From assembly GCA_016708905.1 (NCBI GenBank), contig JADJEV010000003.1, positions 1,116,001 to 1,180,000 of the forward strand: a DNA stretch of 64,000 nt, read 5' to 3'. Under the pieces are notes generated by a model. It searched no databases. It had not been told where the DNA came from and saw only the letters and a list, made by a program, of their open reading frames with translations. Shown here one piece after another: positions 20,801 to 26,672 of this stretch (position 1 is the first letter of the stretch; the number at the start of each line of letters is the position of its first letter). The DNA comes from Candidatus Methylophosphatis roskildensis (GTDB lineage Bacteria; Pseudomonadota; Gammaproteobacteria; Burkholderiales; Rhodocyclaceae). A program made the position numbers and the translations under genes.

Positions 20801-21574
20801 ATCGTTTGGCGATTTGAACATGATGTACGTATCGCCGGTGGGGTTGAGCGAGGCCGAGTTGAGGACGCCAAACCACTTTTCCTGGGTCGGCGACAAAACA
20901 ATGGTCTGAGTCTCAATCGAGCCGTTGTGGTACTCGAACGTCCAGTCGCCTCCAAGCTTGGCGCTGCCGGTCAGATCATCACTCGCCGCCACGTCCGCCC
21001 CGGTAAGGTTCGACAGCGCATTCAGCATCGCCTGCCCGTCCGGCGTAGCCGCCACATCGCAGCCATAGATCAGCAGATCGGCGTCGTCGGTCAGCGCGTC
21101 GCCCCAGGCCTTGATCTGCGCGGCCTGCTTGATCAGCGTATCGAAGTTCAGCTTCCCGCTGCCCAGCTCGACATTGCCGTCGGCGCCGTGCGAGATCAGA
21201 TGCACCGCGCCGATGTCGTGGCGCTGGGCGAGCACCTGGCTGATTTGCTCCACGCCGTCGCGGTTCGGATCGAGCAGGAAGATCTCGACCTGGCGCGAGC
21301 CGTCGTTGTGGCTCAGGAGATCATCGACGAGAAGTTGATAATCGTCGACCCGCTTGTCGATGAAGACGAGCTCGTGGCTGCGCTGCTCGGCGGCCTCGAA
21401 CTGAACCGACGTGCTCGCGCTCGGGGAGGCGGTCGGTTCGAGCGTGCGCACCTCGGCCTGGTGGAAGAAGTCGTCCGCGCCGAGCAGCGCAGTCTGCGCA
21501 TCCGCCGAATACAGAATCCGCGGCTCGAGTTCTTCGAGTATCGGCTTGCGGCGGAAGAAGGCGGGTTTGCGCAT
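5807..21574 (-). CDS. Giant LEPR-type surface protein with DUF4347, beta-helix and cadherin-like repeats
   Basis: 5,255 residues. The N-terminus is a basic segment followed by LEELEPRILYSADA, the motif of LEPR-XLL giant proteins, with no ordinary signal peptide. In order follow DUF4347 (about 70-230), a DNRLRE-like domain (about 245-420), a long right-handed beta-helix region with many NVISGN / GNYIGT repeats (about 590-1570), cadherin-like modules (about 1600-2310), 24 tandem repeats (about 2315-4712), more cadherin-like modules and a C-terminal region with one hydrophobic segment (VWWALRISGLAAGVAASL) about 50 residues from the end. An adhesin or matrix protein held at the cell surface is likely. 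It lies between an HlyD-type adaptor gene and a diguanylate cyclase gene. Part of the repeat array is scrambled (see 13853-14152), so the exact length is uncertain. Confidence 0.9.
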   Translation of the reverse strand: MRKPAFFRRKPILEELEPRILYSADAQTALLGADDFFHQAEVRTLEPTASPSASTSVQFEAAEQRSHELVFIDKRVDDYQLLVDDLLSHNDGSRQVEIFLLDPNRDGVEQISQVLAQRHDIGAVHLISHGADGNVELGSGKLNFDTLIKQAAQIKAWGDALTDDADLLIYGCDVAATPDGQAMLNALSNLTGADVAASDDLTGSAKLGGDWTFEYHNGSIETQTIVLSPTQEKWFGVLNSASLNPTGDTYIMFKSPNDANNFGTSSNLIVDRETTDVQRALFQFDLSSIPIGSTITGATLKLQSTQIGGTLNISVYEVTQAWSEGTGSGTAGAANWTQRQSGTNWTTAGGTFNSTAVATLNTNVTGQHTWDITSLVQAWFNGTKTNSGLMVASPDTGGNRTATYDSREGTTPPVLQISFTPPTSTAPVISGLAGDSQAYTTGSGAVIIDQGGSVSIIDGDSPDFNTGTLTVSFAAGSDPAEDVLSIRNQGTGAGQMGLSGANVTYGGTTIGTYTGGSSGTPLVITLNANANTTNTAALIQNVSYQNTDAVSPTGGARTVRFVLSDGDGGTSANYDATVGISGTYVVTNTNDSGAGSLRQAILNANANPAADTITFNIAGTGVHTITPATALPTITGQVTIDATTDDSFAANGSRPAVILDGNNLAAPGLELTSSADGSTIRGFVIRDFAGDGIAINIGSDGNTIVGNYIGSLLADGSTAGVGEANANAGIYVEGANNTIGGLTAADRNVISGNADGVLLSGASATGNLVVGNYIGTNAAGSSAIGNATDGVAIQSGASSNTVGGSVVGARNIISGNLDDGVDVKDGTSRFNVVRGNYIGTDVTGTLALGNTSQGIDTSASAQDLTIGGINPGDGNLVAFNGGSGVRVFGSATTGVSVLGNTVRANSGIGINLHTDGVTLNDSGDTDTGPNGYQNFPVLSSADANATGTTVVGTLNSNTGTSYRIEFYANRPSLADGTGYGEGERYLGFTTVTTNGSGNASFNTTLAGAWVNRGDKITATATVDLGGGNYGSTSEFGANITATSTGIIVVDTTSDVADGTTTSITNLGNNRGADGRISLREAIIAANNTANGGTPDKIVFAIPAALSGGVHTINVGVAGLPTVTQAVIIDGTTEPDFAGTPMVELNGGNLGSLVKGITLGGNSSGSTIRGLIINRFTGTGIEINGGATSNNHTIQGNWIGLNATGTAAAANGNMGIYGLNSTGNLIGGATAAQRNVISGNAQQGVFFDNVDNSTISGNYIGTNAAGTGDVTGTGANTLQSGVFLHNGSNGNVVGGTSAVARNVISGNNHYGVEILTSSQNNLVQGNYIGTDVTGLVALGNTNGGMSFWGAGTGNVIGGGAAGAGNVIAANGTGVLVGSASSGATIQGNYIGVAADGVTLMGNTAIGVDIQGNSINTLVGSDNNGTNDAGERNVIAGNSVGVSVADASTTGNAILSNSIYGNTGLGIDLGTTGVTANDTGDGDTGPNRLQNFPVMTTARTDGSTQLMITGSLNSTANSYYRIEFFANASQDGTGHGEGQRYLGFANAMTDGSGNATINATISATVGVGEFISATATKSDNTYSTFTDTSEFAQNVVATAPNAAPVLDPAYDLVANPQIEDAGAPVGNVGQGFGADFAAYPGITDADAGDPRGVAIVAADQTHGTWWYSVNLGATWQTLGAVSNTSARLLGANTGALVYFQPDPDYNGTLPAAVTIRAWDQTSGVNGGLADTSVNGSSTAFSSATDTLSFEVTAVNDAPVLSVASSLNPQTEDVFNSIGTLVSTLASGATDVDAGALKGLAITGVDNSHGTWQYTLDGTNWLDIGNVSITSARLLPSDALARIRFVPNADWNGNTGLTMYKAWDQTSGTAGGLADASVNGGSTAFSFGTSGTALTVSAVNDAPTALAGSVVLASVPEDSSNPAGATASSLFAGVFSDAADQVTGGSSANAFAGVAVVANAANGSTQGSWQWFDGGSWVNVGTSVSTSSALTLAPTTLLRFLPVADYNGSPGALGVRLIDSSGGAVTSGATLAVGSGGGSSRFSSAANQVSLGTSITAVNDAPAVTTSGGALAYTENQAASAIDAGLTVSDIDSTNLSGATVTISANYVNGQDVLGFTDQLGITGNWNAGAGILTLTGTTTVANYQTALRSVSYANTSDDPSVLARTISVVVSDGGLPSSAATRDIAVSAVNDPPVVFAPAAIAVIEDLPSPIAGIVVYDVDAGGGSVTATFTVSSGTLSASSGGGVVVGGSASALTLTGSISNLNAFIGANSLSFTTALDDTSAVTLGVSLNDAGNSGSGGPLSSGVTNVTLNVTPVDDTAPVANADAISVAEGGTATTLVGGATSVMANDGGLSDTPVNVSVVSGPAHASAFTLNADGSFSYTHDGSENFSDSFSYQLTDNDGQTSTATVSITISPVSDATPVANADAIAVAEGGTATSLVGGATNVKTNDTGLSDTPVNVSLVTDVSHGSLTLNADGPPVSWFSASHRLTDNDGETSTATVSITITPVSDTTPVANADAISVAEGGTATSLVGGATNVKTARDPGPGPARHRPVTARAHGSLTSTPTAPSAVHGYGSENFSDSFSYRLTDNDGETSTATVSITITPVSDTTPVANADAISVAEGGTATSLLGGATNVKTNDTGLTDTPVNVSLVTDVAHGTLTLNADGSFSYTHDGSENFSDSFSYRLTDNDGQSSTATVSITISPVSDTTPVANADAIAVAEGGTATSLVGGATNVKTNDTGLTDTPVNVSLVTDVAHGSLTLNADGTFSYTHDGSENFSDSFSYRLTDNDGQSSDATVSITISPVSDTTPVASDDAISVAEGGTATSLVGGATSVMANDSGLSDTPVNVSLVTDVAHGSLTLNADGTFSYTHDGSENFSDSFSYRLTDNDGQSSDATVSITISPVSDTTPVASDDAISVAEGGTATSLVGGATSVMANDSGLTDTPVNVSLVTDVAHGSLTLNADGTFSYVHDGSENFSDSFSYRLTDNDGQTSTATVSITISPVSDTTPVASDDAISVAEGGTATTLVGGAANVKTNDTGLADSPVNVSLVTDVAHGTLTLNADGTFSYTHDGSENFSDSFSYRLTDNDGQTSTATVNITITPVSDTTPVASDDAISVAEGGTATTLVGGATNVKTNDTGLADSPVNVSLVSDVSHGTLTLNADGSFSYTHDGSENFSDSFSYRLTDNDGQTSTATVSITISPVSDTTPVASDDAIAVAEGGTATSLVGGATNVMANDGGLSDTPVNVSLVTNVTHGTLTLNADGSFSYTHDGSENFSDSFSYRLTDNDGQTSTATVSITISPVSDTTPVAFDDAISVAEGGTATTLVGGATSVMANDGGLSDTPVNVSVVSGPAHASAFTLNADGSFSYTHDGSENFSDSFSYQLTDNDGQTSTATVSITISPVSDATPVANADAIAVAEGGTATSLVGGATNVKTNDTGLSDTPVNVSLVTDVSHGSLTLNADGTFSYVHDGSENFSDSFSYRLTDNDGETSTATVSITITPVSDTTPVANADAISVAEGGTATSLLGGATNVKTNDTGLADSPVNVSLVSDVSHGTLTLNADGTFSYTHDGSENFSDSFSYRLTDNDGQTSTATVSITITPVSDTTPVANADAISVAEGGTATSLVGGATNVKTNDTGLADSPVNVSLVSDVSHGTLTLNADGTFSYLHDGSENFSDSFSYRLTDNDGQTSDATVSITISPVSDTTPVAFDDAISVAEGGTATSLVGGATNVKTNDTGLTDTPVNVSLVTDVAHGTLTLNADGSFSYTHDGSENFSDSFSYRLTDNDGQSSTATVSITISPVSDTTPVANADAIAVAEGGTATSLVGGAASVMANDTGLSDTPVNVSLVTDVSHGSLTLNADGSFSYTHDGSENFSDSFSYRLTDNDGQTSTATVSITISPVSDTTPAANADAISVAEGGTATTLVGGATNVKTNDTGLSDTPVNVSVVSGPAHASAFTLNADGSFSYTHDGSENFSDSFSYQLTDNDGQSSTATVSITISPVSDTTPVASDDAISVAEGGTATSLVGGAASVMANDGGLSDTPVNVSVVSGPAHASAFTLNADGSFSYTHDGSENFSDSFSYQLTDNDGQSSDATVSITISPVSDTTPVASDDAISVAEGGTATTLVGGAMNVKTNDTGLSDTPVNVSLVTDVSHGSLTLNADGTFSYVHDGSENFSDSFSYRLTDNDGQSSTATVSITISPVSDTTPVANADAIAVAEGGTATSLVGGATNVKTNDTGLTDTPVNVSLVTDVAHGTLTLNADGSFSYLHDGSENFSDSFSYRLTDNDGQTSDATVSITISPVSDATPVANADAISVAEGGTATSLLGGATNVKTNDTGLADSPVNVSLVSDVSHGTLTLNADGTFSYLHDGSENFSDSFSYRLTDNDGQTSDATVSITISPVSDTTPVAFDDAISVAEGGTATTLVGGATSVMANDGGLSDTPVNVSVVSGPAHASAFTLNADGSFSYTHDGSENFSDSFSYQLTDNDGQTSTATVSITISPVSDATPVANADAIAVAEGGTATSLVGGATNVKTNDTGLSDTPVNVSLVTDVSHGSLTLNADGSFSYVHDGSENFSDSFSYRLTDNDGETSTATVSITITPVSDTTPVANADAISVAEGGTATSLVGGATNVKTNDMGLSDTPVNVSLVSDVSHGTLTLNADGSFSYTHDGSENFSDSFSYRLTDNDGQVSEATVNITITPVSDNAPVITSSSHLTVTENTRTVLTVTSLDLDGDAPIYGIAGGADAARFTIDANTGVLGFLAAPDYENPSDFGGDNVYDVIVRVSDGTLSDTQAIAVTVTDIDESDIGPVQDRDGAPNAVVENAPSGTAVGITAVAVDPDGSAVSYSLDDNAGGRFSIDPDSGVVMVADGSLLDYESMAAHTIVVRATSTDGSFSTQSFTNALDDANEFAIGGVTDVNVASNAVDELSPAGTLIGVTAFASDADGSNHAVTYSLDDDAGGVFAIDPASGIITVAQGSSLGYATGQSPTITVRATSADGSFSTLTMAVEISRVGRNVIGTDLLPAGGGDMPGAGAADGSSGTAGGGVAGTEIARPSGDSKGVPSAAFSLEQSATTQRQTDGWILVADRQPDLPEALGRHAPVVAAPTPDRGTRIEMVELNEQDDGILRLLSLMQTNQRTGASPQALEEIELAVEHEAEQVGNDGGLDIQVDAVRVNGLTLTVGVVWWALRISGLAAGVAASLPFWRQIDVLSILPDSETDQPRWGEDADSEARREESAVAEVFGASR
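7430..14640 (-). repeat. 24 tandem ~300-bp repeats encoding cadherin/VCBS-like modules
   Basis: The array has a 300-bp (sometimes 303-bp) period. I count 24 units, each with the core VAEGGTAT, then PVNVS, LTLNADGSFSYTHDGSENF and SYRLTDNDGQ. Units differ at a few positions (NVKTNDTGL or SVMANDGGL; VTDVSHGSL or VSGPAHASAF; TSTAT or SSDAT), and these variants are shuffled among units, which suggests repeated recombination or gene conversion. Because each unit is a multiple of three, the opposite strand also stays open for over 2,000 codons; that frame is a shadow. Confidence 0.95.
13853..14152 (-). other. Scrambled segment within the repeat array
   Basis: Two stretches (about 13853-13963 and 14116-14152) depart abruptly from the otherwise near-identical repeats. 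They carry small insertions and deletions and a run of GGGCCCGGG-type bases, so that the encoded protein reads nonsense (for example KTARDPGPGPARHRP) before regaining the repeat frame. The flanking repeats are perfect. Consensus error in a collapsed or poorly resolved repeat is the likeliest cause; a real local rearrangement is possible. Confidence 0.7.
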
Positions 21575-21601
21575 CGGATTGGCTGGCAGACTGCGCGGCG
21601 T

Positions 21602-22525
21602 TCAATAGGTGCGGGCGCGGCTGGTGCTGCCGCCGGATACCGTCGCGCCGAGCTTGGAATCGAGCTTGAGCACCGCCGGCCGCACGACGGCATTAGCCTC
21701 GATCGGCGCCGCCCGCAGGGCGATCGCTTCGATCCCGAAGTCGGCCTTGCAACGCAGGCCGGCCGGCAGCGCCAGATCGGGATTGGGCAGTTCGAGGCGC
21801 ACGCGGAAGGTATTGCTGGCGGCGTCGACGACTTTATCTACCAGCGTCACCCGGCCAGTGGCCGGTGCGGCATTGGGCAACTCCGGCAGCACCAGCGCGC
21901 TGCTGCCCGGCTGAATGCGGCCGTACAAGGAGGTCGGCACGATCACCTGCACGCGCAGCGGATTGACTTTGGCCACCCGCAGCAGCGGCTTTTCTTCGAC
22001 GCGCTCGCCCGGCGACAGGTAACGGTCGGCAACCACGCCATCGATCGGGCTGCGGATGACGCGCTGGGCGACCTGGGCGGCTGCCAGGCCGAGTTCGCGC
22101 TGCGAAAGGCGCTTCTGGTCGCGCGCCTGCACCAGCTTCTGCTCGGCCACGTCGGCTTCGGTGCGCGCCTGATCGAGCGCCTGGCGCGAAATGAATTTCT
22201 TGTTGAACAGATCCTCGGCGCGGGTGCGCTGCTGCACGGCGAAGTCGAAACTGGCCTGAGCAGCCCGCACCTCGCCGCCGGCCTCGACGCGCGTCTGCGC
22301 AACCTCGACCGCCGCGCGTTCGAGGTCGGCGCGCAAGACGGCGAGAACCTGCCCCTTCTGCACCGGGTCGCCGCGATCGACGCGGATCGATTCGATGACG
22401 CCGACGACCGGACTGCCGACCTCGGCAACCTGCTCGGGCTCGATCAGGCAGGCCAGCGGCTGGGCCGCGAACGCGGGCGCTGCGGCCAGCATGGCGGCAA
22501 GAGGAATTGCTTTGCGTAGATTCAT
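21602..22525 (-). CDS. Periplasmic adaptor (HlyD/RND-type membrane fusion protein)
   Basis: 307 residues with a cleavable signal peptide (MNLRKAIPLAAMLAAAPAFA). A biotinyl-lipoyl-like half motif (VGVIESIRVDRGDPVQKGQ), a helical hairpin (about 70-160), the matching half (VIRSPIDGVVADRYLSPGE) and a beta-barrel domain follow, as in efflux-pump adaptors. The ATG at 22525 has an AGGAG ribosome site nine bases upstream; an in-frame ATG at 22546 overlaps the SecA-like stop. No inner-membrane pump or outer-membrane channel gene adjoins it. Its place between the SecA-like gene and the giant protein gene suggests a role in exporting that protein. Confidence 0.88.
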   Translation of the reverse strand: MNLRKAIPLAAMLAAAPAFAAQPLACLIEPEQVAEVGSPVVGVIESIRVDRGDPVQKGQVLAVLRADLERAAVEVAQTRVEAGGEVRAAQASFDFAVQQRTRAEDLFNKKFISRQALDQARTEADVAEQKLVQARDQKRLSQRELGLAAAQVAQRVIRSPIDGVVADRYLSPGERVEEKPLLRVAKVNPLRVQVIVPTSLYGRIQPGSSALVLPELPNAAPATGRVTLVDKVVDAASNTFRVRLELPNPDLALPAGLRCKADFGIEAIALRAAPIEANAVVRPAVLKLDSKLGATVSGGSTSRARTY

Positions 22526-22542
22526 TGTCGTTCGCTCCTGGT

Positions 22543-24522
22543 TCATTCGACCGGTCCGCCGAAGGACAACTGGCGGTCGGTCTGTCTGTCGTGTTCCATC
22601 AGCCGGCGGCGTTGAATCGCCTGGCTTCGTTCCTCGCTGCGCTGCTGCAAGTAGGCCAGCGCCCGCACCACCCTGCCGGGCAAGCGCAGCAGCCAGCCCG
22701 CCGGCATATGGCGCAGCGATGTCTGCAGCAGCGGTGTCTGCGACGAGAGCCAGGTTTCGACGCTGCCGGGTTCGCCCTGCCTAGCGCAGCGCCCGGCCAG
22801 TTGGCGGTCGATGCGGCGCGATGCGTTGAGCTGGCAACTCAGGACATGCAGACCGCCCCGCCCGGCCACGCCGTCGCCCAGCGGGATGTCGGTGCCGCGG
22901 CCTGCCATATTGGTGGCGACGGTGATCTGCCCCGGCTCGCCCGCGCGGGCGACCACGCCGGCCTCGTCACCGTCCTGCCGCGCACTGAGCACGCTGTGGG
23001 CCAGACCAGCCTGCGTGAGCCGCTCGGACAACTGGTGCGCGTCGGCGACCGAATCGGTGCCGATCAGCACGGCTCGTCCGGCGGCCTGCAGGCCCGCCGC
23101 CCGCTCGGCCACGGCAGTCCACAGGCTCGCGTGATCAGGAAACAGCCGGGTCGGTAGTACGCGGCGACGGCTCGGGCGGCGCAAGGGCACCTTGCGCACG
23201 CTCAGTCCGTAGAGTCCGGACAACTCGGCGCGCGATTCGCGCAGCGTTCCGCTGACGCCACCCAGCCGCATAAAGCGCGGGAAGAAGCGCTGGTAGGTGA
23301 TCTGCGCGGCCGTCACCAGCGGTGCGCTCGGCTCGCAGCTCTCCTTGAGTTCGATCAACTGATGCAGTCCGCGCGACCATGCGCGGCCGGGGGCAACGCG
23401 GCCGGTGGTCTCGTCGATGATCACGATCTTGTCGTCGCGCACCAGGTAATGCCGTTCGCAACGATAGAGGTGCAGCGCCGAGAGCGCCATGACGATGGCT
23501 TCGTCGCGATGCATGCGGTTGTGCCAGAGCGCGCCGAGTGCAGCGGTGCGCTGGTCGAGATGGGCATGGCCGGCGGCGGTGAGTCGAACGGATTTGCTGC
23601 CGCCATCGACGAGGAAATGCACACAGTCGCGAAGCTCAGCGGCCAAGACCAGCGACTGCGCCAGGTAGTCGCGCTGCTGTGCGTTCCCGGTCGGCTTCGA
23701 GAGCACGAACGGCACCCGCGCTTCGTCGATCAGGATGCTGTCGGCCTCGTCGACGATCGCCATGCACAGCCCGCGCAGCACCGGCAGATCGGCGCCGGCG
23801 CCGACGATCTGTCGGATGCGCCAGCGCAGCGGGTCGCGTTCGAGGCTCACACCGTCGCGCAGGTAGTCGAACACCAGCTCCTTGGCGGTGCAGTAGGTGA
23901 TGTCCTGCGCATAGGCGGCGCGGCGCGGCGCGACCTCGAGCGGCTGAGTGACCGCGCCGACGGTGAGCCCGAGCCGGGCGTAGAAGGCTTGCAGCGTCTC
24001 GGCATCGCGTGCGACGAGATAATCGTTCGCGGTGATCACGTGTACCGGGATGCCGGCCAGGGCCGCGGCGGCAGCGGCCACTGCCACAGCCAGGGTCTTT
24101 CCCTCGCCGGTTGCCATCTCGGCCAGACGATTGTCGAGCACGATCCGCGCGGCAATGATCTGGGTGTCGTACAGACCGTGGCCGAAGGTCTGCTCGCAGG
24201 CGAGCGCGGCATGGGCGATTGCCTGCGCCGCGCGCCTTGCCGCCAGACCCTCGCGCCGCAGCGCGTGGCGCAGCGCGACGACGTCGGCTTCGCGAGCTTC
24301 TGCCGGCATCTCGCGCAGCGTCGCGAGTTCGGCGTGAACGCATCGGACGAAGGACGCGTTGCGCCGGCGATCATCGAGCGCACGCAGCCGGTCCCAGGCG
24401 AGACGGCAGGCAAGCGGCAGCTCGATGGCGTTCGCGCGTGGGCTCGCGCGCCGCTCGGGGTAGGCGCCGCAGGCCAGGCCCGGTATCGGCAGGTCGCTCC
24501 AGTGAATTGCCGCCTGGTTCAT
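22543..24522 (-). CDS. SecA-like motor ATPase, short form
   Basis: 659 residues against about 900 for housekeeping SecA. Motor motifs are intact: MATGEGKT (Walker A, about 136), VDEADSILIDEAR (Walker B, about 256), GTDSVADAHQLSE, ITVATNMAGRGTDIPLG and QLAGRCARQGEPGS (about 573). Only about 85 residues follow the last motif, so the helical scaffold and wing domains and the zinc-binding tail of SecA are missing. A region between the motor halves probably holds a reduced preprotein cross-linking domain. The ATG at 24522 lies 4 bp after the M50 gene stop. Context suggests a dedicated translocase for the giant protein; it may use SecYEG or the neighbouring membrane proteins. Confidence 0.85.
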   Translation of the reverse strand: MNQAAIHWSDLPIPGLACGAYPERRASPRANAIELPLACRLAWDRLRALDDRRRNASFVRCVHAELATLREMPAEAREADVVALRHALRREGLAARRAAQAIAHAALACEQTFGHGLYDTQIIAARIVLDNRLAEMATGEGKTLAVAVAAAAAALAGIPVHVITANDYLVARDAETLQAFYARLGLTVGAVTQPLEVAPRRAAYAQDITYCTAKELVFDYLRDGVSLERDPLRWRIRQIVGAGADLPVLRGLCMAIVDEADSILIDEARVPFVLSKPTGNAQQRDYLAQSLVLAAELRDCVHFLVDGGSKSVRLTAAGHAHLDQRTAALGALWHNRMHRDEAIVMALSALHLYRCERHYLVRDDKIVIIDETTGRVAPGRAWSRGLHQLIELKESCEPSAPLVTAAQITYQRFFPRFMRLGGVSGTLRESRAELSGLYGLSVRKVPLRRPSRRRVLPTRLFPDHASLWTAVAERAAGLQAAGRAVLIGTDSVADAHQLSERLTQAGLAHSVLSARQDGDEAGVVARAGEPGQITVATNMAGRGTDIPLGDGVAGRGGLHVLSCQLNASRRIDRQLAGRCARQGEPGSVETWLSSQTPLLQTSLRHMPAGWLLRLPGRVVRALAYLQQRSEERSQAIQRRRLMEHDRQTDRQLSFGGPVE

Positions 24523-24526
24523 CTCG

Positions 24527-26671
24527 TTAGCCCGCCGGATCGAAGTGCTTGAGAAAGAGCTGGGAGGCCCGCCGATAAGCCTGCATCGCGAGTGGTGCCG
24601 TGCCGTGATCGAATCGTACCCAGGCGCGGCCGCCGACCCGCTCGAGGGTGGTCGAGGGCAGCGCGAGATCGAACAGGAAGACCGGATCGAGCGCCAGCTT
24701 GCCGGCCTTGTCGGCCGGATCGGTGCGCACCGGTCCACCCGCCCGATCGCCGAGTGCCGGGCTCGGCAAATCACGGGTGGAGGCCGGCGTGTCGGCGCGA
24801 ACCTGCGCGGCCAGTTCGGTGAACGGGTGGTCGGCCAGCCGAACTCGCGCCGCCTGGGTCCGGTTGCGCACCAGGTAGGCATCTTCCTGCGAAACCGCGG
24901 CCTTGACGATCAAGTCCTCGCCTTCGAGCACGTAGGCCAGGGTGGTGCCCTGCTGCACGAAACTGCCGGGCAGATCGGACTGCCGCGGCATGACCAATCT
25001 CCCGCCGACCTCGGCGCATACCTCGAGCTGGGCCAGGCGTTGTTCGGCACGGGCAAGCTCGGCTTCGGTACGCGAGATCTCCTCGGCCAGGTTCTGCGCT
25101 TCCATCGCATCGCGCAGCAACATCTGGAAGTGATCGGAGCGCAGGCCGTCGAGCCGACCGGCAAGGCGCTGGCTGGCTGCAACGAGATCCGGATTGTCGA
25201 GCCGGGCGATGATCTGGCCTGGCTGCACGTGCTCGCCGTCGGCAACCGGCAGGGCGCGAATGAAACCATCGACTTCCGGGCGCACCTGGGCGCGCTCGGG
25301 CAGCCAGACGACGGCCGGCGATACCGTGGCAAACGGCAGCGGCACGACGAACAGCAGCAGACCGGGCACGACGACTGCAGCCGCCAGCGCCAGGCGCACC
25401 CGATTCAGCTCGCCGCCGGGGGCGGCGGCAGCCAGGGCCTGCCGTGCCAGGCGAAGCGCCGGACGGGCGAACAATGCGATCGCCAGGTAGGCCGCGGCGA
25501 GAAAGCCGAGCAGAAGCCACTTCGAGCCGAGCCACAGCAGGATGCCCAAAGAAATGACAATCCGGTAGGCCAGCGAGAGCGGCGCGTAGCTCAACAGCCA
25601 CTTTCGTTCCGATTGCGCCATCTCGGGCGTCTCGGCGCGGGCACGCAGCAGATGACGGCGGATCAGCGAACTCCAGTAGGCGCTGCTGCGGGTTGCGAGA
25701 TTGGGTAGATCCAGCAGATCGCACAGCACGTGGTAGGCGTCGAATCTCAGCAGCGGATTGCCGTTGAAGGCAAGCGTCGATACCGCGCCGATCGTCATTG
25801 CGACCAGCGCGACATCGCGCACCAGACCCGGCTGTACGGTGATCCACACGGCGAGCGCGACAGCCGCCAGCGCCAGCTCGACCATGATGCCGGCCGCACC
25901 GACGATTGCGCGCTCGCGCCGCCGCAGAAACGCCGAAGCGGCGGTGGCATCGACGTAGGGCGCGGGCACCAGGACCAGCAGCGTGATGCCGAATTCGTGC
26001 ACCTCGCCGCCCCAGCGTCTGACGGCCAGGCCATGGGCCAGCTCATGCAGCGCCTTGATCAGCGGAAAGCAGATCCAGGTCAAAACGAGGAAGCGCGCTG
26101 AAGGCGCCGTCTGCATGAAGTGCGCGGACAGCGAACTCCAGACCGATCCTGCGGCAAGCGCGGCAAGGAGGATGCCCACCAGCCACAGCCAGAACACCGC
26201 CGGGCGGAACAGGAGGTGGGCGAGCCAGTCGAGGCGCGCAAGCCATGTCTGCGGATCGCCGAGCGGCAGGCGAAAGGCCAGCGGGTTGACCGACGCCCTG
26301 CGCCGGGTTTTTGCGCGCTCGTGCCGCCGATGAAACAGGCCGTCGGCCTGCGGCGTCCTTTCGGTTTGCAGCAGTTCGCTTTCGTTCAGACGGATCAGCA
26401 GGTCGACGATCTCGCCCTGGGTCGGCGCCTGGTCGCCCAACTCATCGAGTACCGCCTCCCACACCGCCTGAACGGTGTGACTGCCGTCGCAGCGGCCGAT
26501 GAACTGATAGGCCGCATCGTTGATGCGGTGCTGACGGCCGGTTGCCTCGTCGGACAGGACGTACCAGCGCTGGTCGCGCCAGCGCTGCCGTTGCACGCGC
26601 ACGTGGGCACGCAGGCGCGGGTGCAGTTCGGCGACGCGATACCACTTGTCGCTGAACAGCGAGTCGCTCAT
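24527..26671 (-). CDS. PqqD-like / M50 site-2 protease / HlyD fusion membrane protein
   Basis: 714 residues. The N-terminal ~105 residues resemble PqqD-type peptide-binding domains. A multi-spanning M50 metalloprotease core follows, with the zinc motif HELAH (about 207) and a second-site NGNPLLRFDAYH segment. After several more membrane helices, the C-terminal ~270 residues form an HlyD-type adaptor (VDGFIRALPVADGEHVQPGQ, a helical hairpin, then GRLVMPRQSDLPG). PqqD domains bind leader peptides of modified or exported peptides, and M50 enzymes cut within membranes. This combination may recognise, cut or guide the LEPR N-terminus. That is inference. The start lies 1 bp after the GAF-HlyD stop. 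Confidence 0.85.
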   Translation of the reverse strand: MSDSLFSDKWYRVAELHPRLRAHVRVQRQRWRDQRWYVLSDEATGRQHRINDAAYQFIGRCDGSHTVQAVWEAVLDELGDQAPTQGEIVDLLIRLNESELLQTERTPQADGLFHRRHERAKTRRRASVNPLAFRLPLGDPQTWLARLDWLAHLLFRPAVFWLWLVGILLAALAAGSVWSSLSAHFMQTAPSARFLVLTWICFPLIKALHELAHGLAVRRWGGEVHEFGITLLVLVPAPYVDATAASAFLRRRERAIVGAAGIMVELALAAVALAVWITVQPGLVRDVALVAMTIGAVSTLAFNGNPLLRFDAYHVLCDLLDLPNLATRSSAYWSSLIRRHLLRARAETPEMAQSERKWLLSYAPLSLAYRIVISLGILLWLGSKWLLLGFLAAAYLAIALFARPALRLARQALAAAAPGGELNRVRLALAAAVVVPGLLLFVVPLPFATVSPAVVWLPERAQVRPEVDGFIRALPVADGEHVQPGQIIARLDNPDLVAASQRLAGRLDGLRSDHFQMLLRDAMEAQNLAEEISRTEAELARAEQRLAQLEVCAEVGGRLVMPRQSDLPGSFVQQGTTLAYVLEGEDLIVKAAVSQEDAYLVRNRTQAARVRLADHPFTELAAQVRADTPASTRDLPSPALGDRAGGPVRTDPADKAGKLALDPVFLFDLALPSTTLERVGGRAWVRFDHGTAPLAMQAYRRASQLFLKHFDPAG

Positions 26672-26672
26672 G

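Noticed and set aside
24219..24552. Alanine/arginine-rich open frames opposite the SecA-like and adaptor genes
   Set aside because: High-GC shadows without ribosome sites or recognisable domains.
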